In this document: positions 29,478-38,100 of the stretch, piece by piece
Position numbering within the stretch: position 1 is the stretch's first letter
Layout of the letters: each line of letters opens with the position of its first letter
Assembly: GCA_900318195.1 (NCBI GenBank)
Contig: ONJR01000096.1
Coordinates: 1 to 51,917 of the forward strand
Reading direction: 5' to 3'
Length of the DNA stretch: 51,917 nucleotides
DNA from: an uncultured Planctomycetota bacterium
GTDB lineage: Bacteria; Planctomycetota; Planctomycetia; Pirellulales; Thermoguttaceae
Notes under the pieces: model-generated
What the model was told of the DNA's origin: nothing
The model's database searches: none
The model's input: only the letters and a program-made list of their open reading frames with translations
Made by a program: the position numbers and the translations under genes

Positions 29478-30128
29478 ATGAACTGGCAAAAGAACGCGCG
29501 CTCCGTCGCGCTAGGGCTCGTCGGCGGAATTGGCGCCGGTAAAAGTTTCGCAACGCGAGAATTCGTTCGTCAAGGAGCGCTCGCGTTCAACGCGGATCAG
29601 GAAGCGAAAAAAACGTACGAACGCGCAGACGTCGTTGAACGTCTCCGAGAATGGCGCCCGGACGTTATCGACGATTCTGGGCGAGTAGTCTTAGCCAAAC
29701 TAGCCGAACTCGTCTTCGAGCCGAGCGAACAAGGCGCGCAGGCGCTAGCGCGTCTCAACGCAATTCTGCGCGACCCGATCGCCGAACGCTTTCAGCGCTG
29801 GCGCGACGAGGTCGCCGCGCAATCGCACGCGCGCGTTCTCGTACTCGACGCGCCGTTGCTCTTCGAAGCGGGCTGGGACGCGTTCGTCGATTACGTCGTA
29901 TACGTCGACGCTAGCGAAACAACGCGCAAGCGGCGCGCAAGGGAGCGTGGATGGGCAGAAGACGAACTTGAAAAGCGCGAACGCGCTCAGACGCCAATTG
30001 CAGAAAAAAAGGCGCGCGCAGACTTCATAATCGACGCCGATCGCGACGAGTCCAATATGTCCGAGCAGGTCGCCAGCGTCTTGCGCGCAATTGCGCTGAT
30101 TCAAGAGAACGACGCGATCGCGAAGTAG
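29478..30128 (+). CDS. coaE: Dephospho-CoA kinase
   Basis: Last step of coenzyme A synthesis (ATP plus dephospho-CoA). P-loop GGIGAGKS at residues 16-23; FNADQEAKKTYE; the family's VLDAPLLFEAGWD; and the adenine region ETTRKRRARERGW. The ATG at 29478 is chosen because GGAGG (29468-29472) sits 5 nt upstream. An upstream open frame from 29349 gives 43 residues without family likeness. At 216 aa it is slightly over the usual 200. Confidence 0.93.
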   Translation: MNWQKNARSVALGLVGGIGAGKSFATREFVRQGALAFNADQEAKKTYERADVVERLREWRPDVIDDSGRVVLAKLAELVFEPSEQGAQALARLNAILRDPIAERFQRWRDEVAAQSHARVLVLDAPLLFEAGWDAFVDYVVYVDASETTRKRRARERGWAEDELEKRERAQTPIAEKKARADFIIDADRDESNMSEQVASVLRAIALIQENDAIAK

Positions 30129-30223
30129 CCGGCGCGCGCCTCTTGTTATTTCCGCGTTTTACATTACAATGATACGGCGTTGACCTGAATAAAGGAAAGA
30201 CCCGTTCGTCCATTCATGCGCGG

Positions 30224-30261
30224 CTCGCTTGCGGCGCGAGGTCTTAGACGCCGCAAACGAG
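30224..30261 (+). promoter_or_regulatory. Stable leader hairpin upstream of ribH
   Basis: CTCGCTTGCGGCG (30224-30236) faces CGCCGCAAACGAG (30249-30261), giving 12 pairs and one mismatch with a 12-nt loop, 31 bp before the ribH ATG. There is no T-run after it, and the conserved elements of an FMN riboswitch are not recognised. It may be a 5'-UTR stability or regulatory structure. Confidence 0.45.
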
Positions 30262-30292
30262 AGCGTGAAGTAGAAAACTAGGAATAATCAAA

Positions 30293-31114
30293 ATGACAGA
30301 ATACGAAGGCTACGTCTGTTCGCCCGGCGAAGTCGGGAGACTCGCGATTATCGTCTCGAAATTTAATAAAACGATTACGGAAAATCTGCTCCAGGGCGCG
30401 CTCGGCAAATTGCGCGAGCATATGTTTCCGGAGGACAATATAGACGTCGTGCGCGTACCGGGCGCGTTTGAACTTCCGACGCTCGCGGAACGTTTCGCTC
30501 AGGACGAAGAGTACGCCGCCATTATTTGCCTCGGCTGCGTTATTAAAGGCGAGACGCCGCACGACGAGTACATTAATAGCGCGGTGAGTCATCAACTCGC
30601 GCGAATTGGCGCGGAATACTGTCTGCCGGTCGTCTTTGGACTACTCACCTGCACGACGGTCGAGCAGGCGATAGCGCGAAGCGGCGGTCAAGAGGTCGGC
30701 AAGGACAAGACGCTCGGCGAGCAGCCGGGCAATAAGGGCGCGGAAGCGGCTGAAGTCGCGCTCGAAATGCTTGATCTATTCGGAAAATTACCCGAATTGA
30801 ACCTTGAAATCGATTCAAGCGAATTCGAATCGCTCGCGCGTAATTCCGAACGCTATATGCGCGGCGAATTTGAAACGGTCGACGTTGAGCCGGACGAGCT
30901 CGTCGATCTCGACGACGACGGCGATATGGACTGGTTGATTCGTCGCGGTATGAATAAACTCGAGCGCGACGGTAAACACCCTGGTCATGAACGCGGCGAC
31001 GCAAGCGGCGAGCGCCAGAAGCGCCGAGTCGATAAGGACGCGAAATTCGGTAAGAAGCCCAATTCCGGCGACCGCTCTTTCAAAAAGAATCGCGATAAGA
31101 AACACAAGAAATAG
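30293..31114 (+). CDS. ribH: 6,7-dimethyl-8-ribityllumazine synthase with long C-terminal extension
   Basis: Lumazine synthase condenses the pyrimidine and butanone-phosphate precursors in riboflavin synthesis and forms 60-mer or decameric shells. The core is residues 1-165: AIIVSKFNKTITENLL, VPGAFELP, CLGCVIKGETPHDEYI (catalytic His region), PVVFGLLTCTTVEQAIARSG, then GNKGAEAAEVALEM. A tail of about 110 residues follows. It is first acidic (VDVEPDELVDLDDDGDMDW), then very basic and low-complexity (KKNRDKKHKK end). Normal RibH is about 155 aa. The AGGA ribosome site is 9 nt upstream. nusB follows 72 bp later. Confidence 0.9.
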   Translation: MTEYEGYVCSPGEVGRLAIIVSKFNKTITENLLQGALGKLREHMFPEDNIDVVRVPGAFELPTLAERFAQDEEYAAIICLGCVIKGETPHDEYINSAVSHQLARIGAEYCLPVVFGLLTCTTVEQAIARSGGQEVGKDKTLGEQPGNKGAEAAEVALEMLDLFGKLPELNLEIDSSEFESLARNSERYMRGEFETVDVEPDELVDLDDDGDMDWLIRRGMNKLERDGKHPGHERGDASGERQKRRVDKDAKFGKKPNSGDRSFKKNRDKKHKK

Positions 31115-31186
31115 CGCGCTATTGGTTAGAAGGCGCTCGCGCCGCGCTCGGCGCGCGCCGTAGCGTTACATTAAGAGACACGCATT

Positions 31187-31708
31187 ATGAAAAAAGACGG
31201 TCAATCCAACATATTCCGACTGCGCACAATAGGTCGAGCGCTCGCGTTCCAGGCGCTACATCAGCTGGAACTTAACCCAACGAGCGCGCCTGATTGGCAG
31301 ACGGAGCTCGACCTATACGACGAATCAGAAATTGAACCGCTTACCGACTCCGATCGTCGCAAGGCGCTCGAATTCGCTAAGAAGCTGTACGACGGCGTCG
31401 TATTTCGCAAGGTCGAAATAGACGAAGCGCTCAACAACGCGTTTGACAAGCGTCGCACGCTCGCGCGAACTATGCTCGTCGACCGCAGTATTCTGCGCCT
31501 GGCGGCCTACGAACTGACATACATTAAGACGCCGAAGCCGGTCGTTATTTCGCAGGCGATGGAGCTTGGTAAAAAGTTCGGCGACGTTGGCTCGGCGGCG
31601 TTCCTCAACGGCGTGCTCGATCATCTCGATAAGGGTAAGCAGGTCGAGTCGCAATCATTTGAGAATGACGGCGCGACGCGAGACTCGAGCGAAGAACGGA
31701 ACGCTTAA
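31187..31708 (+). CDS. nusB: Transcription antitermination factor NusB
   Basis: An all-helical RNA-binding protein acting with NusE/S10 in antitermination of rRNA operons. Recognised by ALAFQALHQLELNP at the start, ILRLAAYELTYIKTPKPVVISQAMELGKKFGDVGSAAFLNGVLDHL, and overall length (173 aa with a disordered acidic tail). It lies between ribH and ftsY, and the ribH-nusB order is widespread in bacteria. Confidence 0.93.
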   Translation: MKKDGQSNIFRLRTIGRALAFQALHQLELNPTSAPDWQTELDLYDESEIEPLTDSDRRKALEFAKKLYDGVVFRKVEIDEALNNAFDKRRTLARTMLVDRSILRLAAYELTYIKTPKPVVISQAMELGKKFGDVGSAAFLNGVLDHLDKGKQVESQSFENDGATRDSSEERNA

Positions 31709-31726
31709 CAAAAGGAGCACGGTATT

Positions 31727-32638
31727 ATGGGACTGCTGGATAAAATTAAAAAGGGACTTGGACGAACGGTGCAAGTCTTGCAGACGGACGTGCGCGATCT
31801 CTTTAAATCGGACGGTCGGCTCGTCGACGCGGAGTTTCTCGACGATCTCGTAGAAACGCTCGTCCGAACCGATATGGGCGTCGTCGCCGCAAAGGCGGTC
31901 GCCGCCGAGATACAGGAGCAGTTCCGAGGTCGAGTCGTTAAGAAAGAGGATATCCTTGAGCTCATTAAGACGAAGCTCAAGTCGCTCATGGCGCAAGACG
32001 AGCCGCCGATTCGCTTCGCGCAGTCGGGTCCGACCGTAATACTCTTCTGCGGCGTGAACGGCTCCGGTAAGACGACTAGTATAGCCAAGCTCACGAAAGC
32101 GACGAAGGATTTGGGCAATACGGTCGTTCTGGGCGCGGCCGACACGTTCCGCGCGGCGGCGGTCGATCAACTTAAGATCTGGGCGGGACGATTGGGAGTC
32201 GAAATCGTCTATGGTCCGCCGCAGAGCGATCCTGCGAGCGTAGCGCACAAAACGGTTGCGCGCGCGCTGGAGACGAACGCCGACCTGTGTATAATCGACA
32301 CGGCGGGACGCCTACAGACGCAGAAGAATCTCATGAACGAGTTGGAAAAGATCAAGCGCGTTGTCGCGAAACAGATTCCGGACGCGCCGCACGAGACCTT
32401 TTTGGTACTCGACGCGACGACCGGGCAGAACGGTCTGAGCCAAGCGCAAAAGTTCTCGGAAGCAGTCGATTGCACCGGCGTCGTGCTAACCAAGCTTGAC
32501 GGAACCGCCAAAGGCGGCGTCGCCGTCGCAATTCGACAGCAGATCGGACTGCCCGTTAAGTATATCGGACTCGGCGAATCGGAGAACGATTTCGACGTCT
32601 TCGAGCCGAACGCGTTCGTCGACGCGCTCTTCTCGTAA
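31727..32638 (+). CDS. ftsY: Signal recognition particle receptor FtsY
   Basis: Membrane-targeting SRP GTPase, 303 aa. The N domain (four-helix, 1-95) is followed by the G domain with P-loop GVNGSGKTT (109-117), DTFRAAAVDQL, DTAGR, TKLDGTAKGG and the C-terminal YIGLGESENDFDVFEPNAFVDALF. It lacks the long acidic A domain of E. coli FtsY, as is common outside proteobacteria. The ribosome site AAGGAG is 9 nt before ATG. It ends the plus-strand run, and its 3' side faces the defence operon. Confidence 0.95.
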   Translation: MGLLDKIKKGLGRTVQVLQTDVRDLFKSDGRLVDAEFLDDLVETLVRTDMGVVAAKAVAAEIQEQFRGRVVKKEDILELIKTKLKSLMAQDEPPIRFAQSGPTVILFCGVNGSGKTTSIAKLTKATKDLGNTVVLGAADTFRAAAVDQLKIWAGRLGVEIVYGPPQSDPASVAHKTVARALETNADLCIIDTAGRLQTQKNLMNELEKIKRVVAKQIPDAPHETFLVLDATTGQNGLSQAQKFSEAVDCTGVVLTKLDGTAKGGVAVAIRQQIGLPVKYIGLGESENDFDVFEPNAFVDALFS

Positions 32639-32999
32639 GCGCGCGAATCGCGTCCGTGTAAAGGATTGCGCAATTTATTGCAAAACGGCGTCTCCGTAAG
32701 GGGGCTTCATATCCGATGAAACTCTTACGCTAGACGGCGCGGTCGGGGGTTCTCTGCTACTGCCGTTCGCTTTCTTGCGTCGCCTCTACGCGCGGCTCGG
32801 CGGTTGCGCCGCCGTAGTGCGACAAATTTGCACGGTTCTAATAGAGCCCCTGGCGCAAACGCCAACGATATAGACGACGTTGGGCGTTGTTGAATAATTG
32901 GGTTTAAAAAGCGGCAAAAACTGGATTTTTTGCGCTCGGTTTGATCGAGTTGAGTTATTCAACAACGTCCTTATCAAGTCGACGCGATAAACTCGCGCG
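32639..32999. other. Gene-free boundary between ftsY and the defence operon
   Basis: 361 bp without a convincing coding frame, between two convergent transcripts. It holds an imperfect hairpin at 32695-32729 (CGTAAG/CTTACG and TTCAT/ATGAA pairs) and a short hairpin GGCGG/CCGCC near 32800-32815. It also holds the inverted-repeat element at 32882-32970. No standard terminator with a clean T-run was found for either neighbour. No tRNA-like attachment site was recognised. Confidence 0.6.
32882..32970. repeat. 89-bp inverted-repeat element (MITE-like)
   Basis: Ends GGGCGTTGTTGAATAA (32882-32897) and TTATTCAACAACGTCC (32955-32970) are inverted with 15 of 16 matching. The interior has a further imperfect pairing (AAAAAGCGGCAAAAA against TTTTTTGCGCT), so the whole could fold into one hairpin. 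The ends resemble insertion-sequence termini in style. There is no transposase inside, and no clear target duplication beyond TT. It sits 29 bp from the end of the defence operon. It could also serve as a bidirectional terminator. Confidence 0.5.
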
Positions 33000-35102
33000 C
33001 TATTTCCGCCCCAGCGCTTCGAGCAACTCTGACGGCGACCCGTTTGCGCTAATCCACGCGCGCTTCTGCGCTCGCGTAACAGCCACATATAGTAGGCATT
33101 TTTCTGACGTCTCGCTTTCGAGTAAGCACACGGGATCGGAGCGATCGATCGCCGCGTCCAGCGGCACAACCCCGCGATTGACGTTCACAATAAAGACGTA
33201 CTGAAATTCGAGTCCTTTAACGCGATGCAGGGTCGCAAGCCGCACGCCGTCGCAAGCCGTCTCGTCGCTCTGCTCGACCTTAATTCGATAGCTCCCTAGC
33301 CCTGCGGCGTTCAATTCGCGCGCGTAAGGTTCGAGTAGCCGCCCTATTCTCGCGACGACGCATATATTGCGCGTCGGAGTTCCTGCTTCGACGAGCGCGC
33401 GAATCTCGGCTAGCGTCGCGTCCAGCTCGGCGGTCGCAGACGCGTAGACACGGCATTGCGGAGGTTCGCCGTGCGTGAGCGACACGCAGTTCTCTTCCGG
33501 ATAGAGCGCGGCGTCGAGATCGTCGAAGGTCAGACCGGTAACGAGCGCGAGCGCGGCGCGCCTTGTTTCAGCGGTCGTACGGTAGTTCACGCGCAACCTC
33601 GAGCTTCGCCCGCGGATATTGACGCCGCATTGCGAGAGATTCGCGCGATTCTTATAGATTCGCTGCCGCGAGTCGCCGACGATAAAGACGTCGTTCTCAC
33701 GCTCCTGACCGGCGAGCGCGCGCAGTAGCCGAAACGCGTTCGGGGACAGATCTTGCGCCTCGTCGACGATTATATGTCGAAATCGCGGCGTCTGGTTCGG
33801 ACGCAACGCGAGCGCGCGGCATTCGTACGCCGCCGTATTGATATCGCGACGATTGCGCTCCTTCATAATCCTCTGGTACGCTTCGATCACCTTCCAGATT
33901 TGCGCGCGTTTCTTACGATCGAGCGCCGTTCCGCGCCCGGTGCGACTCGCGGCAAAGTATTTCTCGCGCGTGAAAGCCTCCTGCGCCGCTATAACGCGAT
34001 CGTACTCCTCCATATAGAATTCGACCGTTCTCTCGCACTTCAAGTCGCCCTCGCTACGCGCGTCCTGCCACAGTTTAACAAGCTCGTCTCCGTAAACGAG
34101 TTGCGACTTATAACCGTTTTCTCGTAAATACTGCGCAACCAACGCGTCGAAATGCACGACCTCAATTCGCTTCATAACCTCGGCGGAACATATCATGCGC
34201 AGACGCGCGCGAATGTCCGTCGCAAGATTCGCTGTAAACGTTGTAAAGAGAATGCGTTCACGATCGCGCAACATACTCGCTAAACGCTTCGCGCGATGCA
34301 ACGCGACGACCGTCTTACCCGAACCGGCGCACCCGAGAACAAGCGCAGGTCCCGAATAATTGCGCTCGACAACGCGACGCTGCGTCGGATGCAGAAAAAC
34401 GCGCCACTTTTCAAGGGGCGCCGTCATCATTCGCAAAAGTTCGTCCTCGCCTTGAACAACTGTAAAGGACGCCTGCGTGCGCGCGCTCGACAGCGCGTCG
34501 GCAAGTGATCGCGCGCTCGAATCGTGCGCGCCGTACGCGTTAAGAACCTCCGTTAGATCCTCGCCTTCCAAGAGCCATTCGAGCGCCTCGGCCGCGTCGG
34601 GTGGAAAAGCGTCCCGACGACGCGCAAACGCGTTCGCGTCCGTAAGCGAGCGCAGGAGCGGCAGTAGCTCTTGCGGCACGCCGAGCGAGAGCGCCGAATC
34701 GTCCGGCAATTGCGCAAAGAGCGCGCGCGCGCGACGACCGCGATTCTTTTCGACGTCAGGCGCTCCGTCGTAGACCTGTAGCGCGCCCGTGCGCTCGTTC
34801 ACTTCGCAACGTTTGCGCGCGCCCCACGCGAGCGCCGCGTCAACTTGTCCTACGAAGAGCGCGAGATAAACGGTTCCTGATTCGTCTCGCGCGACTACGA
34901 CCGCGCAGTCGTCGTCAACGCGCGCCAGCGCCAACTTCGCGTCAAGCGCGTGTGGAATCCCCGTAAGCGTCGACGCTAGCGTTTTCGGCGCGTTCCTAAA
35001 CCGATTAGCCCAAACGGCGACGCGCTGCTGAACGTCGCGCGGCAAATTCGCCACCGAGGTCAGAAACTCAGACGACAACGCGACTTTAATTTGTTCCGAC
35101 AT
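33000..35102 (-). CDS. UvrD-like SF1 helicase with RelE/ParE-like N-terminal domain
   Basis: A 700-aa protein, last gene of the defence operon. Residues 1-105 resemble the RelE/ParE toxin fold: SSEFLTSVANLPRDVQQRV, then FRNAPKT, RVDDDCAVVVARDESGTVYLALFVGQVDAALAWG. Residues about 230-700 form an SF1A helicase. They hold the Q-motif HPTQ (238-241), Walker A GCAGSGKT (257-264), motif II VDEAQDLSP (near 446), motif III GDSRQRIYKNR, and the C-terminal ATLHRVKGLEFQYVF and LYVAVTRAQKRAWI (near 624 and 671). It probably unwinds or translocates on DNA. Whether the toxin-like domain cuts RNA or only binds is unknown. It starts 30 bp after the giant helicase gene. Confidence 0.85.
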   Translation of the reverse strand: MSEQIKVALSSEFLTSVANLPRDVQQRVAVWANRFRNAPKTLASTLTGIPHALDAKLALARVDDDCAVVVARDESGTVYLALFVGQVDAALAWGARKRCEVNERTGALQVYDGAPDVEKNRGRRARALFAQLPDDSALSLGVPQELLPLLRSLTDANAFARRRDAFPPDAAEALEWLLEGEDLTEVLNAYGAHDSSARSLADALSSARTQASFTVVQGEDELLRMMTAPLEKWRVFLHPTQRRVVERNYSGPALVLGCAGSGKTVVALHRAKRLASMLRDRERILFTTFTANLATDIRARLRMICSAEVMKRIEVVHFDALVAQYLRENGYKSQLVYGDELVKLWQDARSEGDLKCERTVEFYMEEYDRVIAAQEAFTREKYFAASRTGRGTALDRKKRAQIWKVIEAYQRIMKERNRRDINTAAYECRALALRPNQTPRFRHIIVDEAQDLSPNAFRLLRALAGQERENDVFIVGDSRQRIYKNRANLSQCGVNIRGRSSRLRVNYRTTAETRRAALALVTGLTFDDLDAALYPEENCVSLTHGEPPQCRVYASATAELDATLAEIRALVEAGTPTRNICVVARIGRLLEPYARELNAAGLGSYRIKVEQSDETACDGVRLATLHRVKGLEFQYVFIVNVNRGVVPLDAAIDRSDPVCLLESETSEKCLLYVAVTRAQKRAWISANGSPSELLEALGRK

Positions 35103-35131
35103 TCCCTAACCTTTCCACTCTTCGCCGCGCC

Positions 35132-38100
35132 TTAAAGGGTCGCGTTTTCAAATTCCGTTAATTCCGTAACTACGCGCCATCCCAACGCTTCAGCTTGTGA
35201 GCGCGCCTCTGTCTGCTCGCGCGTCATGTAGCCTAACCGCGCGTCAGACCATGCGAGTTCAAGGGTCGCAACAACGCGACCGTTCGCCGTAAGCTCGAGT
35301 CCAATCTCAGGCGCGGCTCGTCCTAACTCACGACATTTCGCGATGATCTCGCGCGCCGTCGCGTCGTCGACGAGCTCGTCGATCTCGCGCCATACGCTCT
35401 CCTCGCCGCATAGGTCGGAGTCGACCGCGGAGTCAGTCCAACTCTTGAGCGCCCAATAGATTCCGCTTTGCACGCCAGTTGTGGTAACGGCGACGAACCG
35501 ATCGTTGTACTGCATGAGATTGAAGTACCGCCAGAATCCGTTCCAAGCGCGCTGATAATCCTCCGAACGTAGCTTAGGATCGTCCTCGAGTACGGCGCAA
35601 ACTGTTAATCTCAAATCGCTTTGAGCGGGATCCGATTTGCATAAGCCGGCGTGCGCTGTAAAATCGCCGTCAGTCTGCGGACGCCAGCTTCCAAAAACAG
35701 TCTTCCCTACCTCAAACGTCAGTTCCCCCACTCGCGTCTGGTCAACGATTTTCGCGACGTCGTTATGCCAAGCGTCGAACGCATTGCTGTCGCCGACCTT
35801 ACTCTTATCGCAAGGTAGGAACGAGTAAGCGCGCGCGTACCCTGTAAAGAGTTCTTCCGCGTTCGGGTCGGCAAGGTAGCGTATAAAGAGTTCGAGAGTC
35901 GAAAGCTTGGCAGGCTCGAACGTCTTGTCGAGGGTTGCGTCAAGGTTGTTCTGATAGAACGCAACCCCCGGCGCCGTACTGCGTTCAAGCGTTTCAATCT
36001 GATAGGAGTCTTGAGCTTTGAACGCCGTTTGAACGTCCTTCCACGTAAAGGACCAGACGCGGTATTTACCCGAGCGGCGGATTCCTTCCCGTTTGAGCGC
36101 GTCTTCGCCAACAGAGTCGCTATGGAACTGGAACCCGTCGAGAAAGACGGCGATCGATCGTCGCGAGTCTTTGGAACCGAGCGGGCGTATCACGAAGTCT
36201 GGACGCGAATTAGGCGCGACGCCGTCGGACAATCCGAGCGTAACTTGCGGCTCGATCTCCCATTGCGCGTCGCCAAGTTGGAGCGTAAAGCCTTCTTTGC
36301 CGTTTACGACAGCTTTTGTTACCACGATCGTGCGTTCGGCGCGCGACATTCGCGCGAGCGCCTCAATGAACTGCGCTTCCAGCTCGCTTTCAAAAAGCCT
36401 TATAACCGGTATGTCGACGATCGTCTTAATCTTGCGACGATTCTCCTTGCCCGAGAGAATAGCGCGCAGCATACGAATAGCGGCGGCGCGCGAAATTGAG
36501 CCGATTCGATCGCTCTGCCGATATGCGTAGAGACAGCGATAGCATCCGTCCTTCTGCGGATCCTCTTTACATGAGCAAGATTCCAATTTCGCGAGCGCCT
36601 TTTCAAGAACGTCGACGAGCGAAAGTTCCTCCTGGGCAAGTTGCTTGAGAAACCCCGTGCCGCCGGGTACGGAATCGTAGATCGTGAGATACCGCTTACG
36701 GAAGTCGGCGTTCGTTACGGGCGCCTCTGAAATCGTTGCGCGAAGATGGTCGACGTTCCCGAAAAATTCCGTAAGTCCCAACATAATAGCGGCGACGAAC
36801 GATTCCGTGCGGACGCGCGTCGCGTCCATTGAGGTTGCCGGAATCAGCATTCTCAAGGCTTCCGACGAGAACTCGCGATACAGAAAGAGGCATTCTTCGA
36901 ATTTATTATCACTCTTGCTCTTAAAGAAGCTCGAATTCCGATACTTACAGAATAGCGCGTGCTGTTCCTTATTTCCGTCGGGCTGTATCTTACCGCATCC
37001 ACGACACACTTTAAAGCCTTTGCGCGGCGCCTCTATTCCCGAAACGGCGAACTTGTCGCCGGCAACGTCGCTTTCACCGAAATTAACCTCGCGCAGGACG
37101 GCTTTCCGGACAAATTCATATCCGAAGTTGAACTCGGCATTTGGCATTTCAAACGCGCTCGTAACATCCTTCGCTTCGTCGACGTCGACTAGCAACTGCT
37201 TGAAGTAGAAGACGTGCGCGCGATCGTCTGCGTCGTCGGTAATCTGACTGTCAGACTCTTTCATATTCGAATAGACCATACTCGGCTTCAGAAGATTGCG
37301 AACCTGCCCGGAGTCGGACCATAGCGGACTGCCGCACTTCGGACAACTACCCTTCGCGCTCAACGGCGACTCCAATTCCGCGTGCGAACAGTTAGGGCAT
37401 AATCGCCATTTCTCCGTCTGCGCGCTCGTTAGATCGAGCTGATCGATCGACAATTTACGCCCGTCGACATAGAACGTATTATTGGGCGCAAATTCGCTAA
37501 TAGCCGCCGAGGCGCTACGCATATACTCGTACGTCGTATAATCGTACTGACTTTCGCCGACCGGAGGTTGCGTCTCCTTCTTGCGATAGAGAACGGCGCG
37601 AAGCGCGACTCCCGGTTCGGGGAAAGTGTAATTCGGAATGAGTCCCTCGTCGGATAGGAAGTTAAAGATATTTTTCGCGAGAGCGCCGTCGCGCGCTTTG
37701 CGCAGCGCCGCGCGTTCATTACATAGTTCGTTGATTTCAGCGTCGAAGGACGCGTCCTTCGGCTTCTCCTTTAATTCCTTAATCATGACGTCGAGCGTCT
37801 GAATATGTTCCGCGAGCGCGTCTCGTTCGCGCCGCAATTCGTCGAACGCGTGGAAAATGCGCGTCGCCATAGGGCTCGTTACAAGTCCGTCCCCACGCGC
37901 GAACCGTTCAAGAGTCGCGCGCGACGTTTCGTTCCAGTCGGTCTGAAACTGTTCGCAGAAGTAATCGAGCAAGGTCGTAAGATTGTTCTGCGCATACGAA
38001 AGGAAATTATACGGAAAGACGCTCGGATCGTAAGGTTCAAGTTTGCTCACGACCTCGCCCGTCGTCTTGGGAATGAAAATATCAGTCGCGGCGTCCTTGA

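Noticed and set aside
30129..30292. FMN riboswitch before ribH
   Set aside because: Only a single simple hairpin is present; the conserved multi-helix FMN aptamer sequence was not recognised.
32639..32881. tRNA, SRP RNA or tmRNA gene
   Set aside because: No cloverleaf, GGTTCGA-type T-loop, SRP tetraloop region or tmRNA ends could be found.
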